A stretch of 45,642 nt of DNA from an uncultured Prevotella sp. (GCA_934256705.1 CAKQPF010000026.1:1-45642); one strand, 5' to 3'; positions 1 to 7,831 are shown, counted from the stretch's first letter. A program made the numbers and translations. Notes: generated by a model from the sequence alone, not told the origin.

Positions 1-75
1 CAAATGGAACTATCTCGTCAAATGTTGCTCTTAACCGCAGAAAAACTACGGAAGTTATTATTTACACATTACTAA
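1..75 (+). CDS. Possible C-terminal tail of an upstream gene
   Basis: Frame 1 is open from the first base to a TAA at 73-75 and reads as 24 residues ending in LTAEKLRKLLFTHY. The mixed hydrophobic and charged composition would suit the end of a helical protein. Another frame is also open for about 95 bases, so this is only a guess. No function can be assigned from so short a piece. Confidence 0.25.
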   Translation, partial: QMELSRQMLLLTAEKLRKLLFTHY

Positions 76-143
76 AAATACCAAAAATGGCGAAATGATG
101 GGGGAGGTTGTGGGTTGTCGGTTGTTGTTCTTCTTCTTGTTAT

Positions 144-171
144 CCAGCCGGTAACGCGGCTGGCACAGTGG
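144..171 (-). repeat. Short hairpin repeat (CACTGTG-type), copy 1
   Basis: On the minus strand this reads CCACTGTG followed by a 7-bp stem CCAGCCG/CGGCTGG with a 6-nt loop. The 52 bases at 121-172 match 34867-34918 with one mismatch. Unlike the other copies, no convincing gene lies just downstream in its sense direction. An open frame runs across it on the minus strand but looks non-coding. Confidence 0.75.
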
Positions 172-314
172 CTTTTCTTTAATGAAGAATGTGGACTGAG
201 GGGCAATTTTTCGTGCGGGAGTGGAGTCCTTTATCTGTCTTGATTGTGCGCAATAACCAAGGTGAAACAATGTCGGAAAAACAGAACAAAAAGGTGATGA
301 CTTTGCATTCATTT

Positions 315-424
315 TGCAATAGCTAAGCTTTCACGATGCAATAGCATAGATATTGCGTTGTAAAAGCTATGTTATTACGCTGTAATATCTATGCTTTTAC
401 ACCCTAAAAGCTATGCTATTGCAA
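315..424. repeat. 22-bp-period pseudo-palindrome array, locus 1 (5 units)
   Basis: Five consecutive 22-bp units start at 315, 337, 359, 381 and 403. Each carries a 19-bp imperfect palindrome such as GCAATAGCATAGATATTGC, with arms drawn from G(C/T)AA(T/A)A(G/T)C-like variants, followed by a 3-bp spacer. The units are degenerate, so period and symmetry are kept but not exact sequence. CAATGCGTTAC at 437-447 follows the array. It is in the spacing of locus 2 but inverted. Confidence 0.85.
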
Positions 425-695
425 CGCTTTGAATCACAATGCGTTACGAGGCGGTTTTCTCGTGATTTCCAGATAACGGGAAAATAGGACAATTTTCTCA
501 ATGTTTTCCGTAAGAAAGAGGATAGGTGACGCTACTGCAATGCTGTTTTTCGGTATGGCTGTCTTCTTCAGGTTTAGTCCGTCTGGCTCCTTTTTCCATC
601 TCCACTATTCACCTTGAAAGGCATCGGCGATGAGTATGCCAGACCGTCATTCTCCACATTTTTGGTGAAAATAAAGCAGATTATCACAGCAAAAC

Positions 696-726
696 TTGTG
701 GCAATCGATAAAAATTTCTATTTTTG
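696..726 (+). promoter_or_regulatory. Bacteroidota promoter for the cobalamin operon
   Basis: A TTG (696-698) is followed after 20 bp by TATTTTTG (719-726), matching the Bacteroidota -33/-7 pattern TTG...TAnnTTTG. Transcription would start near 733. That leaves a leader of about 130 nt before the ATG at 867. Confidence 0.6.
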
Positions 727-757
727 CACACTGATAGGAAATTGTTATACGTTGTTT

Positions 758-826
758 GGTTGTTTTGTTGTTTGGGCGTTCTGCCGGATGTTTAAATCAC
801 GACAAAAGCCAAACCATAAAGCAACC
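758..826 (+). promoter_or_regulatory. Leader stem of G/T-rich and A/C-rich arms
   Basis: Positions 758-775 (GGTTGTTTTGTTGTTTGG) can pair with 809-826 through about 17 of 18 positions if G-U pairs are allowed, closing a 33-nt loop. A/C-rich sequence then runs to the ATG at 867. Similar stems lie in the leaders of ftsX, malQ and the HlyD gene. A low-complexity origin without function is possible. Confidence 0.5.
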
Positions 827-866
827 AGACCACAAGACCACCAAACAACTTAACCACAAGACAACA

Positions 867-1421
867 ATGAAAGTATATACCAAAACCGGAGATAAAGGAC
901 AGACTTCCCTCGTAGGCGGAAAGCGTGTCAGCAAATGCTGCGAGAGACTGGAGAGTTACGGCACTGTGGATGAACTAAATTCACATATCGGAGTGCTCAT
1001 CACTTACTGCTCAGACCGCAAGGACGCAGACTTCCTGCTCGGCGTGCAGGGCAACCTCTTCGTGGTGGGTGGCTATCTCGCCACTGACAACAGCGAGAAG
1101 GACGTGAGACAGGGCAACATCGTGACCGACGAAATGATTTCAGCTGTGGAGAAGGAGATAGACAGAGTGCAGGAACTGCTGCCTCCTTTGCGCCTCTTCA
1201 TCCTGCCGGGCGGTTCGAGAGCCGCCGCTTTCGCCCACGTCTGCCGCACGGTCTGTCGTCGTGCAGAGCGCATGATACTGCGTCTGGTGGAGACAGGAGC
1301 AGTGGTGGATGATAATGTCACGGCTTACGTCAACCGTCTGAGCGACTATTTCTTCGTGCTTTCACGCAAACTGAACCAGGACAACAACGTCGAAGACACC
1401 GTATGGAGAAGATTATCCTGA
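867..1421 (+). CDS. PduO-type ATP:cob(I)alamin adenosyltransferase
   Basis: This 184-aa protein transfers the adenosyl group of ATP to cob(I)alamin or a cobinamide precursor, giving the Co-C bond of coenzyme B12. It shows the PduO/MMAB signature: TKTGDKGQTSL at the N-terminus (ATP contact), SYGTVDELNSHIG, and the C-terminal RTVCRRAER motif followed by YVNRLSDYFF. Length is normal for the family. The frame is open upstream to 756, but those residues (KQPDHKTTKQ type) translate the low-complexity leader, so the ATG at 867 is chosen. It is first in the cobalamin operon and overlaps cobU by 19 bp. The family is certain; whether the gene is best named cobO or pduO is a naming matter. Confidence 0.92.
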   Translation: MKVYTKTGDKGQTSLVGGKRVSKCCERLESYGTVDELNSHIGVLITYCSDRKDADFLLGVQGNLFVVGGYLATDNSEKDVRQGNIVTDEMISAVEKEIDRVQELLPPLRLFILPGGSRAAAFAHVCRTVCRRAERMILRLVETGAVVDDNVTAYVNRLSDYFFVLSRKLNQDNNVEDTVWRRLS

Positions 1422-1900
1422 TAACCGGCGGACAGCGGTCAGGCAAGAGTACATACGCCGAAAAGCTGGCTCTTTCGCTTTCGCCACGCCCCGTCTATCT
1501 CGCCACTGCCCACATCTGGGACGAGGAATTCCGCGAGAGGGTGCGCATACACCAGTTGCGGCGCGGACCGGAATGGACCAACATCGAGGAGGAGAAATAC
1601 CTCAGCAGGCATGATGTCACCGGGCGCGTGGTGCTGATAGACTGCTGCACGCTCTGGCTTACCAATTTCCTGACTGAAGAGATGAAGGACATAGAGGAGG
1701 TGAAAAGGGAGTTTGACCGCTTTACCTCGCAGGATGCCACGTTCATCTTCGTGACCAATGAGATAGGAATGGGCGGCACCAGCGCCAATGCCCTGCAACG
1801 AAAGTTTACCGATTATCTGGGTTGGCTCAACCAATATATAGCTTCCAAAGCTGATGAAGTGATACTGATGGTATCAGGAATAAATGTAAAGATAAAATGA
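1403..1900 (+). CDS. cobU: Adenosylcobinamide kinase / adenosylcobinamide-phosphate guanylyltransferase CobU
   Basis: The protein (165 aa) phosphorylates adenosylcobinamide and then links it to GMP, making the AdoCbi-GDP used by CobS. The P-loop GGQRSGKS is at residues 9-16. RVRIHQLRR contains His50, placed like the GMP-accepting histidine of Salmonella CobU. The LIDCCTLWLTNFL segment forms the next conserved strand and helix, and FVTNEIGMGG is the family's conserved late motif. The start codon overlaps the end of the adenosyltransferase gene by 19 bp, and its stop overlaps the cobT start by 4 bp, so translational coupling is likely. Confidence 0.95.
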   Translation: MEKIILITGGQRSGKSTYAEKLALSLSPRPVYLATAHIWDEEFRERVRIHQLRRGPEWTNIEEEKYLSRHDVTGRVVLIDCCTLWLTNFLTEEMKDIEEVKREFDRFTSQDATFIFVTNEIGMGGTSANALQRKFTDYLGWLNQYIASKADEVILMVSGINVKIK

Positions 1901-2955
1901 TTACCCACTTGACTCCGACTGACAAAAGCCTTATTGCCCCGATACAGGACAAGATAGACAATCTCAACAAACCGAAAGGATCGCTCGGAAGGCTGGAGAG
2001 CCTCGCCCTGCAGATCTGCCTTATACAGGAGACGGACACCCCTGTGCTGCGCCATCCGTGCCATATTCTCTTCGGAGGCGACCACGGCATAGAGCGGGAA
2101 GGCGTCTCTTTCTCGCCTCGTGAGGTGACTTGGCAGCAGATGAAGAACTACACCCGCGGCGGAGGCGGCGTCAATATGTTCTGCAGACAGCATGGATTTG
2201 AATTGAAAATCGTCGATGTAGGCGTGGATTATGACTTCAATCACGATGAGTTTCCGCAGATCATTGACCGCAAGATAGCCTACGGCACTGAGAATTTCCT
2301 CCATTCCCCAGCCATGAACCCCGAGCAATGGCAGCGCGCACTCGATGCAGGAGCGGAGATGGTGGATGAATGCTTTGCCAAGGGATGCAACATCGTCAGC
2401 TTCGGAGAAATGGGAATAGCCAACACTTCCCCTTCAAGCGTGCTGATGCACCTCTTTCTCAATATCCCTCTCGACCAGTGTGTAGGAGCAGGAAGCGGTC
2501 TCCCGACGGAAGGAATACGCCATAAGTATGACGTGCTGAAGCGGTCGGTGGACAATTTCCACGCCACTATGGAGGCGTCATCTCCATGCTCCGCCGAAGA
2601 GACGTGCGCTTATTTCTGCGGATATGAGATGGCGGCGGCAATCGGAGGAATGCTCAGGGCAGCAAGCCATAGGATGATAATCCTCGTCGATGGCTTTATC
2701 ATGACTGCATGTATGCTCGGCGCAAGGGCGATGGATGCCAGCGTGATGGACTATGCAGTCTTCGGACACTGCGGCGATGAGGGCGGTCACCGCCTGATGC
2801 TCAATGCTATGGGAGCGGAACCATTGCTCAATCTCGGGCTGAGGTTGGGCGAAGGCACCGGTGCTATCTGCGCTTTCCCTATCGTGCAGTCGGCTGTCAA
2901 TATGATAAATGAAATGGATAATTTCGCTCATGCAAGCATTACAAAGTATTTCTAA
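1897..2955 (+). CDS. cobT: Nicotinate-nucleotide:dimethylbenzimidazole phosphoribosyltransferase CobT
   Basis: CobT activates the lower-ligand base: it exchanges nicotinate for dimethylbenzimidazole (or another base) to give alpha-ribazole phosphate. The 352-aa length is typical. Visible family features are KPKGSLGRLE near the start, ILFGGDHGIEREGVS, GEMGIANTSPSS and the C-terminal LRLGEGTGA, whose Glu319 lies where the catalytic glutamate of Salmonella CobT (Glu317) is expected. The gene overlaps cobU by 4 bp and cobS by up to 47 bp. No bluB-like or anaerobic bza gene for making the base is in the window. Confidence 0.96.
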   Translation: MITHLTPTDKSLIAPIQDKIDNLNKPKGSLGRLESLALQICLIQETDTPVLRHPCHILFGGDHGIEREGVSFSPREVTWQQMKNYTRGGGGVNMFCRQHGFELKIVDVGVDYDFNHDEFPQIIDRKIAYGTENFLHSPAMNPEQWQRALDAGAEMVDECFAKGCNIVSFGEMGIANTSPSSVLMHLFLNIPLDQCVGAGSGLPTEGIRHKYDVLKRSVDNFHATMEASSPCSAEETCAYFCGYEMAAAIGGMLRAASHRMIILVDGFIMTACMLGARAMDASVMDYAVFGHCGDEGGHRLMLNAMGAEPLLNLGLRLGEGTGAICAFPIVQSAVNMINEMDNFAHASITKYF

Positions 2956-3703
2956 GCGCATTCTTGCCGCCCTGACCATGTTTACGAGGCTGCCACTTTG
3001 GCGGCTTTGCACCATCGAAGCGGAATATTACAAGCAGGTAGTGCCGCTCTGGCCCCTCGCGGGATGGTTTACCGGCGGACTGATGGTGGGTATCTGCCTG
3101 CTCTGCCAGTGGGTCGGCGTGCCAGTAGGAACGTGCGTGGCTCTGTGTCTGGCTGGCAGAATCCTGCTTACAGGTGCGCTCCATGAGGATGGATTTGCTG
3201 ATTTCTGCGACGGATTCGGCGGTGGAACATCGCGCGATGCAGTGCTGCGCATCATGAAAGATTCGCATATCGGCACCTATGGCGTGCTCGGTCTCGTGAT
3301 GTATTACCTTATTATATGGAACATACTCACGACGGTGCTCGGAGAAATGGAGAGCGCGATGGTGCTTCTGGTGGCAGACAGCTTCTGCAAACTGGTCAGT
3401 TCGTCCATCATCTGGTTTCTGCCATACGCCAGAAAGGAGTCGGAAGCCAAGATTCTCACTGTCTATTCGCGCCCTTCTCTGATGGAGGTCTGTGGCAGTA
3501 TGGTGTTCGGCTTGCTGCCCATGTGCCTGTTTTTCTCCACCTCTTTCATCATTCCTGCCGTGGCATCAGCCATTGTTGCCCTTCTGCTTTTCGCCTATAT
3601 GCGCCATCGCATCCAGGGTTACACCGGCGATTGCTGCGGTGCCACATTCATAATCACAGAGGCAGTGTTCTATCTTGCTCTTGTGATAAATGGGAATATA
3701 TAG
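2909..3703 (+). CDS. cobS: Adenosylcobinamide-GDP ribazoletransferase CobS (cobalamin synthase)
   Basis: This membrane enzyme (up to 264 aa) joins AdoCbi-GDP and alpha-ribazole phosphate. FTRLP near the N-terminus and the GALHEDGFADFCDGFGGG segment, carrying the metal-binding LHxDGxxDxxDG motif, identify the family. Several hydrophobic segments follow, as expected. Two starts are possible: 2909, or 2930 (MQALQ...), which begins nearer the conserved sequence. Neither has a clear ribosome binding site. The start overlaps the cobT end. Directly at the stop codon an 8-unit heptad repeat begins, separating it from cobQ. Confidence 0.94.
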   Translation: MKWIISLMQALQSISKRILAALTMFTRLPLWRLCTIEAEYYKQVVPLWPLAGWFTGGLMVGICLLCQWVGVPVGTCVALCLAGRILLTGALHEDGFADFCDGFGGGTSRDAVLRIMKDSHIGTYGVLGLVMYYLIIWNILTTVLGEMESAMVLLVADSFCKLVSSSIIWFLPYARKESEAKILTVYSRPSLMEVCGSMVFGLLPMCLFFSTSFIIPAVASAIVALLLFAYMRHRIQGYTGDCCGATFIITEAVFYLALVINGNI

Positions 3704-3758
3704 TGAAAAGTGAAAAGTAAAAAGTAAAAAGTGAAGAGTGAAAAGTGAAGAGTGAAAA
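3703..3758 (+). repeat. Eight tandem heptads (GTGAAAA-type)
   Basis: Eight 7-bp units, variants of GTGAAAA (GTAAAAA, GTGAAGA), run without interruption from the last base of the cobS stop codon. The pure purine/T pattern and exact period suggest slipped-strand expansion. It is followed by an AT-rich leader before cobQ with the string TTTATTGATATTTTATT, which recurs at about 19190-19210. Confidence 0.85.
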
Positions 3759-3848
3759 ATCGCGCTGACGCAGTTTGGTTGCCCACATGACCCTTTTATA
3801 TCTTTATATATTTTAATTTATTGATATTTTATTTCAACACCCCGACCA

Positions 3849-5267
3849 ATGAACCCACTAATGTTAGTAGGCACAGGAAGCGACGTGGGCAAAAGCGTGC
3901 TCTGCACAGCACTATGCCGCATCTTCCTGCAAGACGGATACAGGCCAGCACCATTCAAGGCGCAGAATATGGCCCTCAATTCTTACGCCACTCCCGACGG
4001 CAAAGAGATAGGACGAGCGCAGGCTGTCCAGGCTGAAGCATGCTCGATAGCACCCCATACGGATATGAATCCCCTGCTCCTGAAGCCCAATTCGGAGCAT
4101 ACCACGCAGGTGGTGCTCAATGGCAAGCCCATCGGAAACCGCTCTGCATACGACTATTTCCGGAAAGAAGGACGCGAGGAACTGCGCAAAGCCGTCAACG
4201 AAGCATTCGACAGACTCGCTGAACGCTATGATCCCATCGTGATGGAAGGAGCCGGAAGCGTGTCGGAAATCAATCTCAGAGACTCCGACCTCGTCAATAT
4301 GCCGATGGCAAGACACGCTGATGCCGCCGTCATACTCGTGGCGGACATAGACAGAGGCGGCGTGTTCGCATCATGCTATGGCAGCATCATGCTCCAGACT
4401 CCGGAGGACAGAGCACGCATCAAGGGCATAATAATCAATAAGTTTCGTGGCGACCTGCGCCTTTTCGAGAAGGGAAAGACGATGATGGAGGAAATATGCG
4501 GAGTGCCGGTGCTGGGCGTTGTGCCTGTGTTCAAGGACATTACGATCGACGAAGAGGACAGCGTCGAACTGGAACAGAAGCACCGCTCGCCTACGGAAGG
4601 CAAGGTAAACGTCGCTGTTGTCCTGCTGAGACACATCAGTAACTTCACCGATTTCTCCACTCTTGAGCGCGATGAGCGGGTCAATCTCTTCTATACTTCC
4701 AACGTGGAGGACATTGCGCACGCCGACATCATTATCCTTCCAGGCACCAAAGCCACGCTCGACGACCTCTATGAACTGCGTCGCAACGGCGTGGCGCAAG
4801 CCATAATACGCGCCCATAAGGAAGGCAAGACCGTAATCGGAATATGTGGCGGCTACCAGATGCTGGGGCAGGCTGTGCTGGATCCCGACGGCATTGAGGG
4901 CAGTGTTCCGGCACTTCCCGGACTCGGACTGCTGGACATAGAGACCACTATGACAGCTGAGAAAACCACGCAGCAGGTACATTTCACGTTTGAAGGCAAC
5001 GAATGTGAAGGATATGAGATACATCAGGGAGTCAGCACCACTGACCAGCAGATACTCAGACAAGGCAACTGCCTCGGCACTTATATCCACGGTTTCCTCG
5101 ATAATGCCCCTGTCATCGACAGCATCCTGCGCCCGTACTGCACGAAAAAGGCGCTGAAGGAGACCATCAGCGCCAAGGAATTCAAGGAAAGGCAGTATGA
5201 TCTGCTGGCGGAACATATCAGGAAATACGTTGACATCGACAGAATTTACAAGATAATATCATGCTAA
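3849..5267 (+). CDS. cobQ: Cobyric acid synthase CobQ/CbiP
   Basis: This glutamine-dependent amidotransferase (472 aa) amidates four side chains of adenosylcobyrinic acid a,c-diamide to give cobyric acid. The N-terminal ATPase part begins with GTGSDVGKS (residues 8-16) and KAQNMALNS, characteristic of CobQ. The C-terminal class I glutaminase domain has the nucleophile Cys333 in GICGGYQMLG and the histidine His414 in TYIHGF. The gap from cobS is 145 bp, with heptad repeats and an AT-rich tract. It overlaps the next gene by 7 bp. Its presence implies that the cell handles corrinoids earlier than cobinamide, by synthesis elsewhere or by uptake. Confidence 0.95.
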   Translation: MNPLMLVGTGSDVGKSVLCTALCRIFLQDGYRPAPFKAQNMALNSYATPDGKEIGRAQAVQAEACSIAPHTDMNPLLLKPNSEHTTQVVLNGKPIGNRSAYDYFRKEGREELRKAVNEAFDRLAERYDPIVMEGAGSVSEINLRDSDLVNMPMARHADAAVILVADIDRGGVFASCYGSIMLQTPEDRARIKGIIINKFRGDLRLFEKGKTMMEEICGVPVLGVVPVFKDITIDEEDSVELEQKHRSPTEGKVNVAVVLLRHISNFTDFSTLERDERVNLFYTSNVEDIAHADIIILPGTKATLDDLYELRRNGVAQAIIRAHKEGKTVIGICGGYQMLGQAVLDPDGIEGSVPALPGLGLLDIETTMTAEKTTQQVHFTFEGNECEGYEIHQGVSTTDQQILRQGNCLGTYIHGFLDNAPVIDSILRPYCTKKALKETISAKEFKERQYDLLAEHIRKYVDIDRIYKIISC

Positions 5268-6247
5268 ACGGACACGGAGACGACCTCCAACGATACAAGA
5301 ACATAAGAATAAACTTCAGTTCGAATGTATATAACCACTTCAATCACGACGGACTGTTCGCCCATCTGGCGGCTTGTCTGCCACGAGTGGTAAACTATCC
5401 CGAACCTGCACCTGTCTCTCTGGAGAGCAAACTTGCCTCCCGGCTCGACTTGAACCCAAATGAGGTGATGGTGACAAATGGTGCCACCGAAGCGATCTAC
5501 CTCATAGCACAGGCTTTCCAGGGAGCGGCCTCCTCGATATTGCAGCCCACTTTCGCTGAATATCAGGACGCTTGCCGTATGTTCGGACACAGACTGGACA
5601 GCGATGACGAGGACATGATATGGCTTTGCAATCCCAATAACCCCACGGGACTGACCATTGACAGGGATGACCTGCTCGCCATCATAAGCGAAAACCGCAA
5701 CACCACATACGTGATAGACGCAAGTTACGCAGCTTTCACGCTGGAACCGCTCATCTCTCCTGCCGAAGCGGCACGCTATCCCAACATTCTCATGCTCCAT
5801 TCCATGACCAAAGGCTTTGCCATTCCTGGCTTGCGACTGGGTTATGTCACCGCCAACGCCGCCTTATTGAACAAGGTGAAGAAAGGCAGAATGCCGTGGT
5901 CGGTCAACCAACTGGCTCTCGATGCCGGCGACTATCTGCTCGACCATGTGGATGACTATCAGCTCGATATGCCACAACTGATAGAGGAACGCAAGCGAGT
6001 GGCTGACAGGATAGCGGAGATAGAGGCGATGGAGGTGATGCCTTCCGACTCGCACATTCTCCTTTGCCGCACTCTTGTCGGCACAGCCACACTGCTGAAG
6101 GAATATCTTGCCTCTGAGCATGGCATACTGATACGCGACGCATCCAACTTTGAAGGGCTCGACTCTTCATATTTCCGCATCGCCGTACAGACACCACAGG
6201 AAAACGATGAACTCATAAAAGCCTTGCAATTATGGACCAAGCAATAG
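5261..6247 (+). CDS. cobD: L-threonine-O-3-phosphate decarboxylase-like PLP enzyme CobD
   Basis: A fold-type I PLP enzyme of 328 aa. Seen are NGATEAIYLIAQ (PLP phosphate region), WLCNPNNPTG (cofactor Asn) and HSMTKGFAIPGLRLGY with Lys184 as the Schiff-base lysine. In this position between cobQ and cbiB it should make (R)-1-amino-2-propanol O-phosphate, the linker that CbiB attaches. It is a little shorter than Salmonella CobD (about 360 aa). A histidinol-phosphate aminotransferase is the main alternative from sequence alone; the overlaps with cobQ (7 bp) and cbiB (16 bp) favour CobD. Confidence 0.88.
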   Translation: MLNGHGDDLQRYKNIRINFSSNVYNHFNHDGLFAHLAACLPRVVNYPEPAPVSLESKLASRLDLNPNEVMVTNGATEAIYLIAQAFQGAASSILQPTFAEYQDACRMFGHRLDSDDEDMIWLCNPNNPTGLTIDRDDLLAIISENRNTTYVIDASYAAFTLEPLISPAEAARYPNILMLHSMTKGFAIPGLRLGYVTANAALLNKVKKGRMPWSVNQLALDAGDYLLDHVDDYQLDMPQLIEERKRVADRIAEIEAMEVMPSDSHILLCRTLVGTATLLKEYLASEHGILIRDASNFEGLDSSYFRIAVQTPQENDELIKALQLWTKQ

Positions 6248-7272
6248 CATTCCTGTCCTCGCACACGCTGCCTTTCATCCTCGTATGCGGATGGATAATG
6301 GACCTCCTGCTCGGCGATCCTGCCCGATTGCCGCATCCCGTGGTCTATATGGGCAAATGGATAAGCCATTGGGAGCATCGTCTCAACAAGGGAAACCACC
6401 GCAAAGCGAAGGGAGCCATATTCGCCATTGCCAGCATTGTCCTGGTCTATTGCCTCTTCGAAGCATTGTGGTTGTTGCCTGAATGGATGGATTTCATCGT
6501 GCCTTCATCCTTCTTGCAGTCCTTGTCGCCTTCATGTCAGGTGGTTGTCACTGAGGGTTCCTACATTCTTTTCATGGCATTCTTCATCTTTATGACCTTC
6601 TTCTGCCTTGCAGGACACACGCTTCGCAAGGAGGTACGTATGGTATTTGAAGCCACAGATGAGAGTTTGGAGAAAGGCAGACGGCAAGTGGCTCGCATAG
6701 TAGGGCGTGATACCCAGCAGCTCTCAGCGCAGGAGGTGCGCACAGCGGCTCTCGAAACGCTGGCTGAGAACCTTTCCGACGGTGTGATAGCGCCGTTGTT
6801 CTGGTTCGTTTTACTCGGAGTGCCCGGTATGTTGGCTTACAAAATGGTCAACACACTCGACTCGATGATAGGTTATCAGAACGATAGATACAAGGATTTC
6901 GGCTGTTGGGCGGCGCATATCGACGATATTGCAAACTATATCCCTGCACGTCTCACTGCAATCATGATGCTGTTGGCCAATGCCTTGATGCGTTTCGGAT
7001 TCTTCTCCTTGCCCCGTCACCTCGCTTTCGTATGGAGAAATGCGCATAATCATGCCTCGCCCAACAGCGGATGGCCTGAAGCTGCGCTCGCTGGAATACT
7101 CGATTGCCGTTTTGGGGGCACGCACAATTACTTCGGACAAGCATTCTATAAGCCGCATATAGGCACCAATCCGCGCCCTCTCACCACCAAGGATATGCAG
7201 GCAAGCATCCGTGTCTGCTTCGTGGCAGAGGTGTTGTCTTGCTGTCTTGTCGTATTGTTGTTTTGGCTATAG
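6232..7272 (+). CDS. cbiB: Adenosylcobinamide-phosphate synthase CbiB
   Basis: This integral membrane amide synthase (346 aa) joins aminopropanol phosphate to cobyric acid. GWIMDLLLGDPARLPHPVVYMG at the start, ETLAENLSDGVIAPLFW in the middle and HNHASPNSGWPEAALAG near the end are the family hallmarks. Several hydrophobic segments are visible. It is last in the operon; about 110 bp of AT-rich DNA then leads to the rpsO promoter, with no strong terminator seen. The name cobD is used for this gene in some aerobic nomenclature. Confidence 0.95.
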   Translation: MDQAIAFLSSHTLPFILVCGWIMDLLLGDPARLPHPVVYMGKWISHWEHRLNKGNHRKAKGAIFAIASIVLVYCLFEALWLLPEWMDFIVPSSFLQSLSPSCQVVVTEGSYILFMAFFIFMTFFCLAGHTLRKEVRMVFEATDESLEKGRRQVARIVGRDTQQLSAQEVRTAALETLAENLSDGVIAPLFWFVLLGVPGMLAYKMVNTLDSMIGYQNDRYKDFGCWAAHIDDIANYIPARLTAIMMLLANALMRFGFFSLPRHLAFVWRNAHNHASPNSGWPEAALAGILDCRFGGTHNYFGQAFYKPHIGTNPRPLTTKDMQASIRVCFVAEVLSCCLVVLLFWL

Positions 7273-7383
7273 TTATGCCTCCAATTGGCTCCAAAAACGA
7301 TTAAATCTCTATATACCAAGACAATAAAACAAACTTTTTTCAAAAAAGATAGGTAAAAATTCTTTTTTCTAAAGAAAAATAAC

Positions 7384-7391
7384 TAACTTTG
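7384..7391 (+). promoter_or_regulatory. Promoter -7 box of rpsO
   Basis: TAACTTTG at 7384-7391 in AT-rich surroundings is a near-ideal Bacteroidota -7 element. A start near 7398 would give a leader of about 105 nt before the rpsO ATG. Confidence 0.7.
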
Positions 7392-7411
7392 CACCCGCAA
7401 AAATCATTTGC

Positions 7412-7470
7412 TGCATCCGATGACAGCAATCCGCGTCAGTGATTAGTCGTACTGCGTCAGAAGGATGTAA
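7412..7470 (+). promoter_or_regulatory. Possible structured rpsO leader
   Basis: GCATCC near 7412 can pair with GGATGT near 7463, enclosing two GCGTCAG direct repeats in about 55 nt. S15 often represses its own mRNA through leader structures, but these are not conserved in sequence between phyla. The match here is therefore only positional. Confidence 0.3.
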
Positions 7471-7505
7471 TATTATTAACTCATTTAATCACATTAATTT
7501 ACACT

Positions 7506-7775
7506 ATGTATTTAGATTCAGCTAAGAAGACAGAGATTTTCACACAGTATGGTAAGTCTGCTACAGACACAGGTTCAGTAGAGAGCCAGGTTGCTCTTTT
7601 CACTTTCCGTATCAAGCACCTTACCGAGCACCTCAAGCAGAACCACAAGGACTACAAGACTGCTCGCAGCCTCACAATGCTCGTTGGTAAGCGTCGTGCG
7701 CTCCTCTCTTACCTCAAGGATCAGGACATCACACGCTATCGTGCTCTTATCAAGGCTCTCGGTCTTCGTAAGTAA
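7506..7775 (+). CDS. rpsO: 30S ribosomal protein S15
   Basis: The 89-aa product has the normal S15 length and conserved residues: GSVESQVALFTFRIKHLTEHLKQNHKDY, then RSLTMLVGKRRALLSYL and the C-terminal TRYRALIKALGLR. S15 binds the central domain of 16S rRNA early in 30S assembly. It is a single-gene unit with its own promoter and a strong terminator. It stands between the cobalamin operon and convergent dnaE. Confidence 0.98.
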   Translation: MYLDSAKKTEIFTQYGKSATDTGSVESQVALFTFRIKHLTEHLKQNHKDYKTARSLTMLVGKRRALLSYLKDQDITRYRALIKALGLRK

Positions 7776-7831
7776 TCACAAAGCTTCTATCACGAATCTT
7801 GCCTCTCAACTGAGGCTGGAATCAGATAGCA

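Larger units (their letters stand above)
76..695. other. Long non-coding stretch before the cobalamin operon
   Basis: Apart from the hairpin repeat (144-171), a partial CTCAGTCCACA-type repeat (about 190-205, minus sense) and the 22-bp array (315-424), no convincing gene is seen. Short open frames at 58-312 (-) and 614-853 (+) have low-complexity translations. The second contains the cobalamin promoter. Nothing recognisable is seen in 450-695, and no B12 riboswitch core was found. Confidence 0.6.

Noticed and set aside
58..312. 84-codon frame on the minus strand
   Set aside because: It runs through the hairpin repeat and the G/T-rich tract, and its translation is low-complexity (KKKNNNRQ); the same hairpin elsewhere gives a similar LCQPRYRL string in a non-coding context.
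315..424. 22-bp arrays as CRISPR
   Set aside because: There are no unique spacers of 25-40 bp between units, the repeats are contiguous and degenerate, and no cas gene is present.
614..853. 79-codon frame on the plus strand
   Set aside because: It contains the promoter of the cobalamin operon and ends in the A/C-rich leader.
450..866. Possible cobalamin riboswitch before the cobalamin genes
   Set aside because: No GCCACTG-like B12 box or matching conserved core was found on reading; the leader is instead low-complexity and self-complementary.
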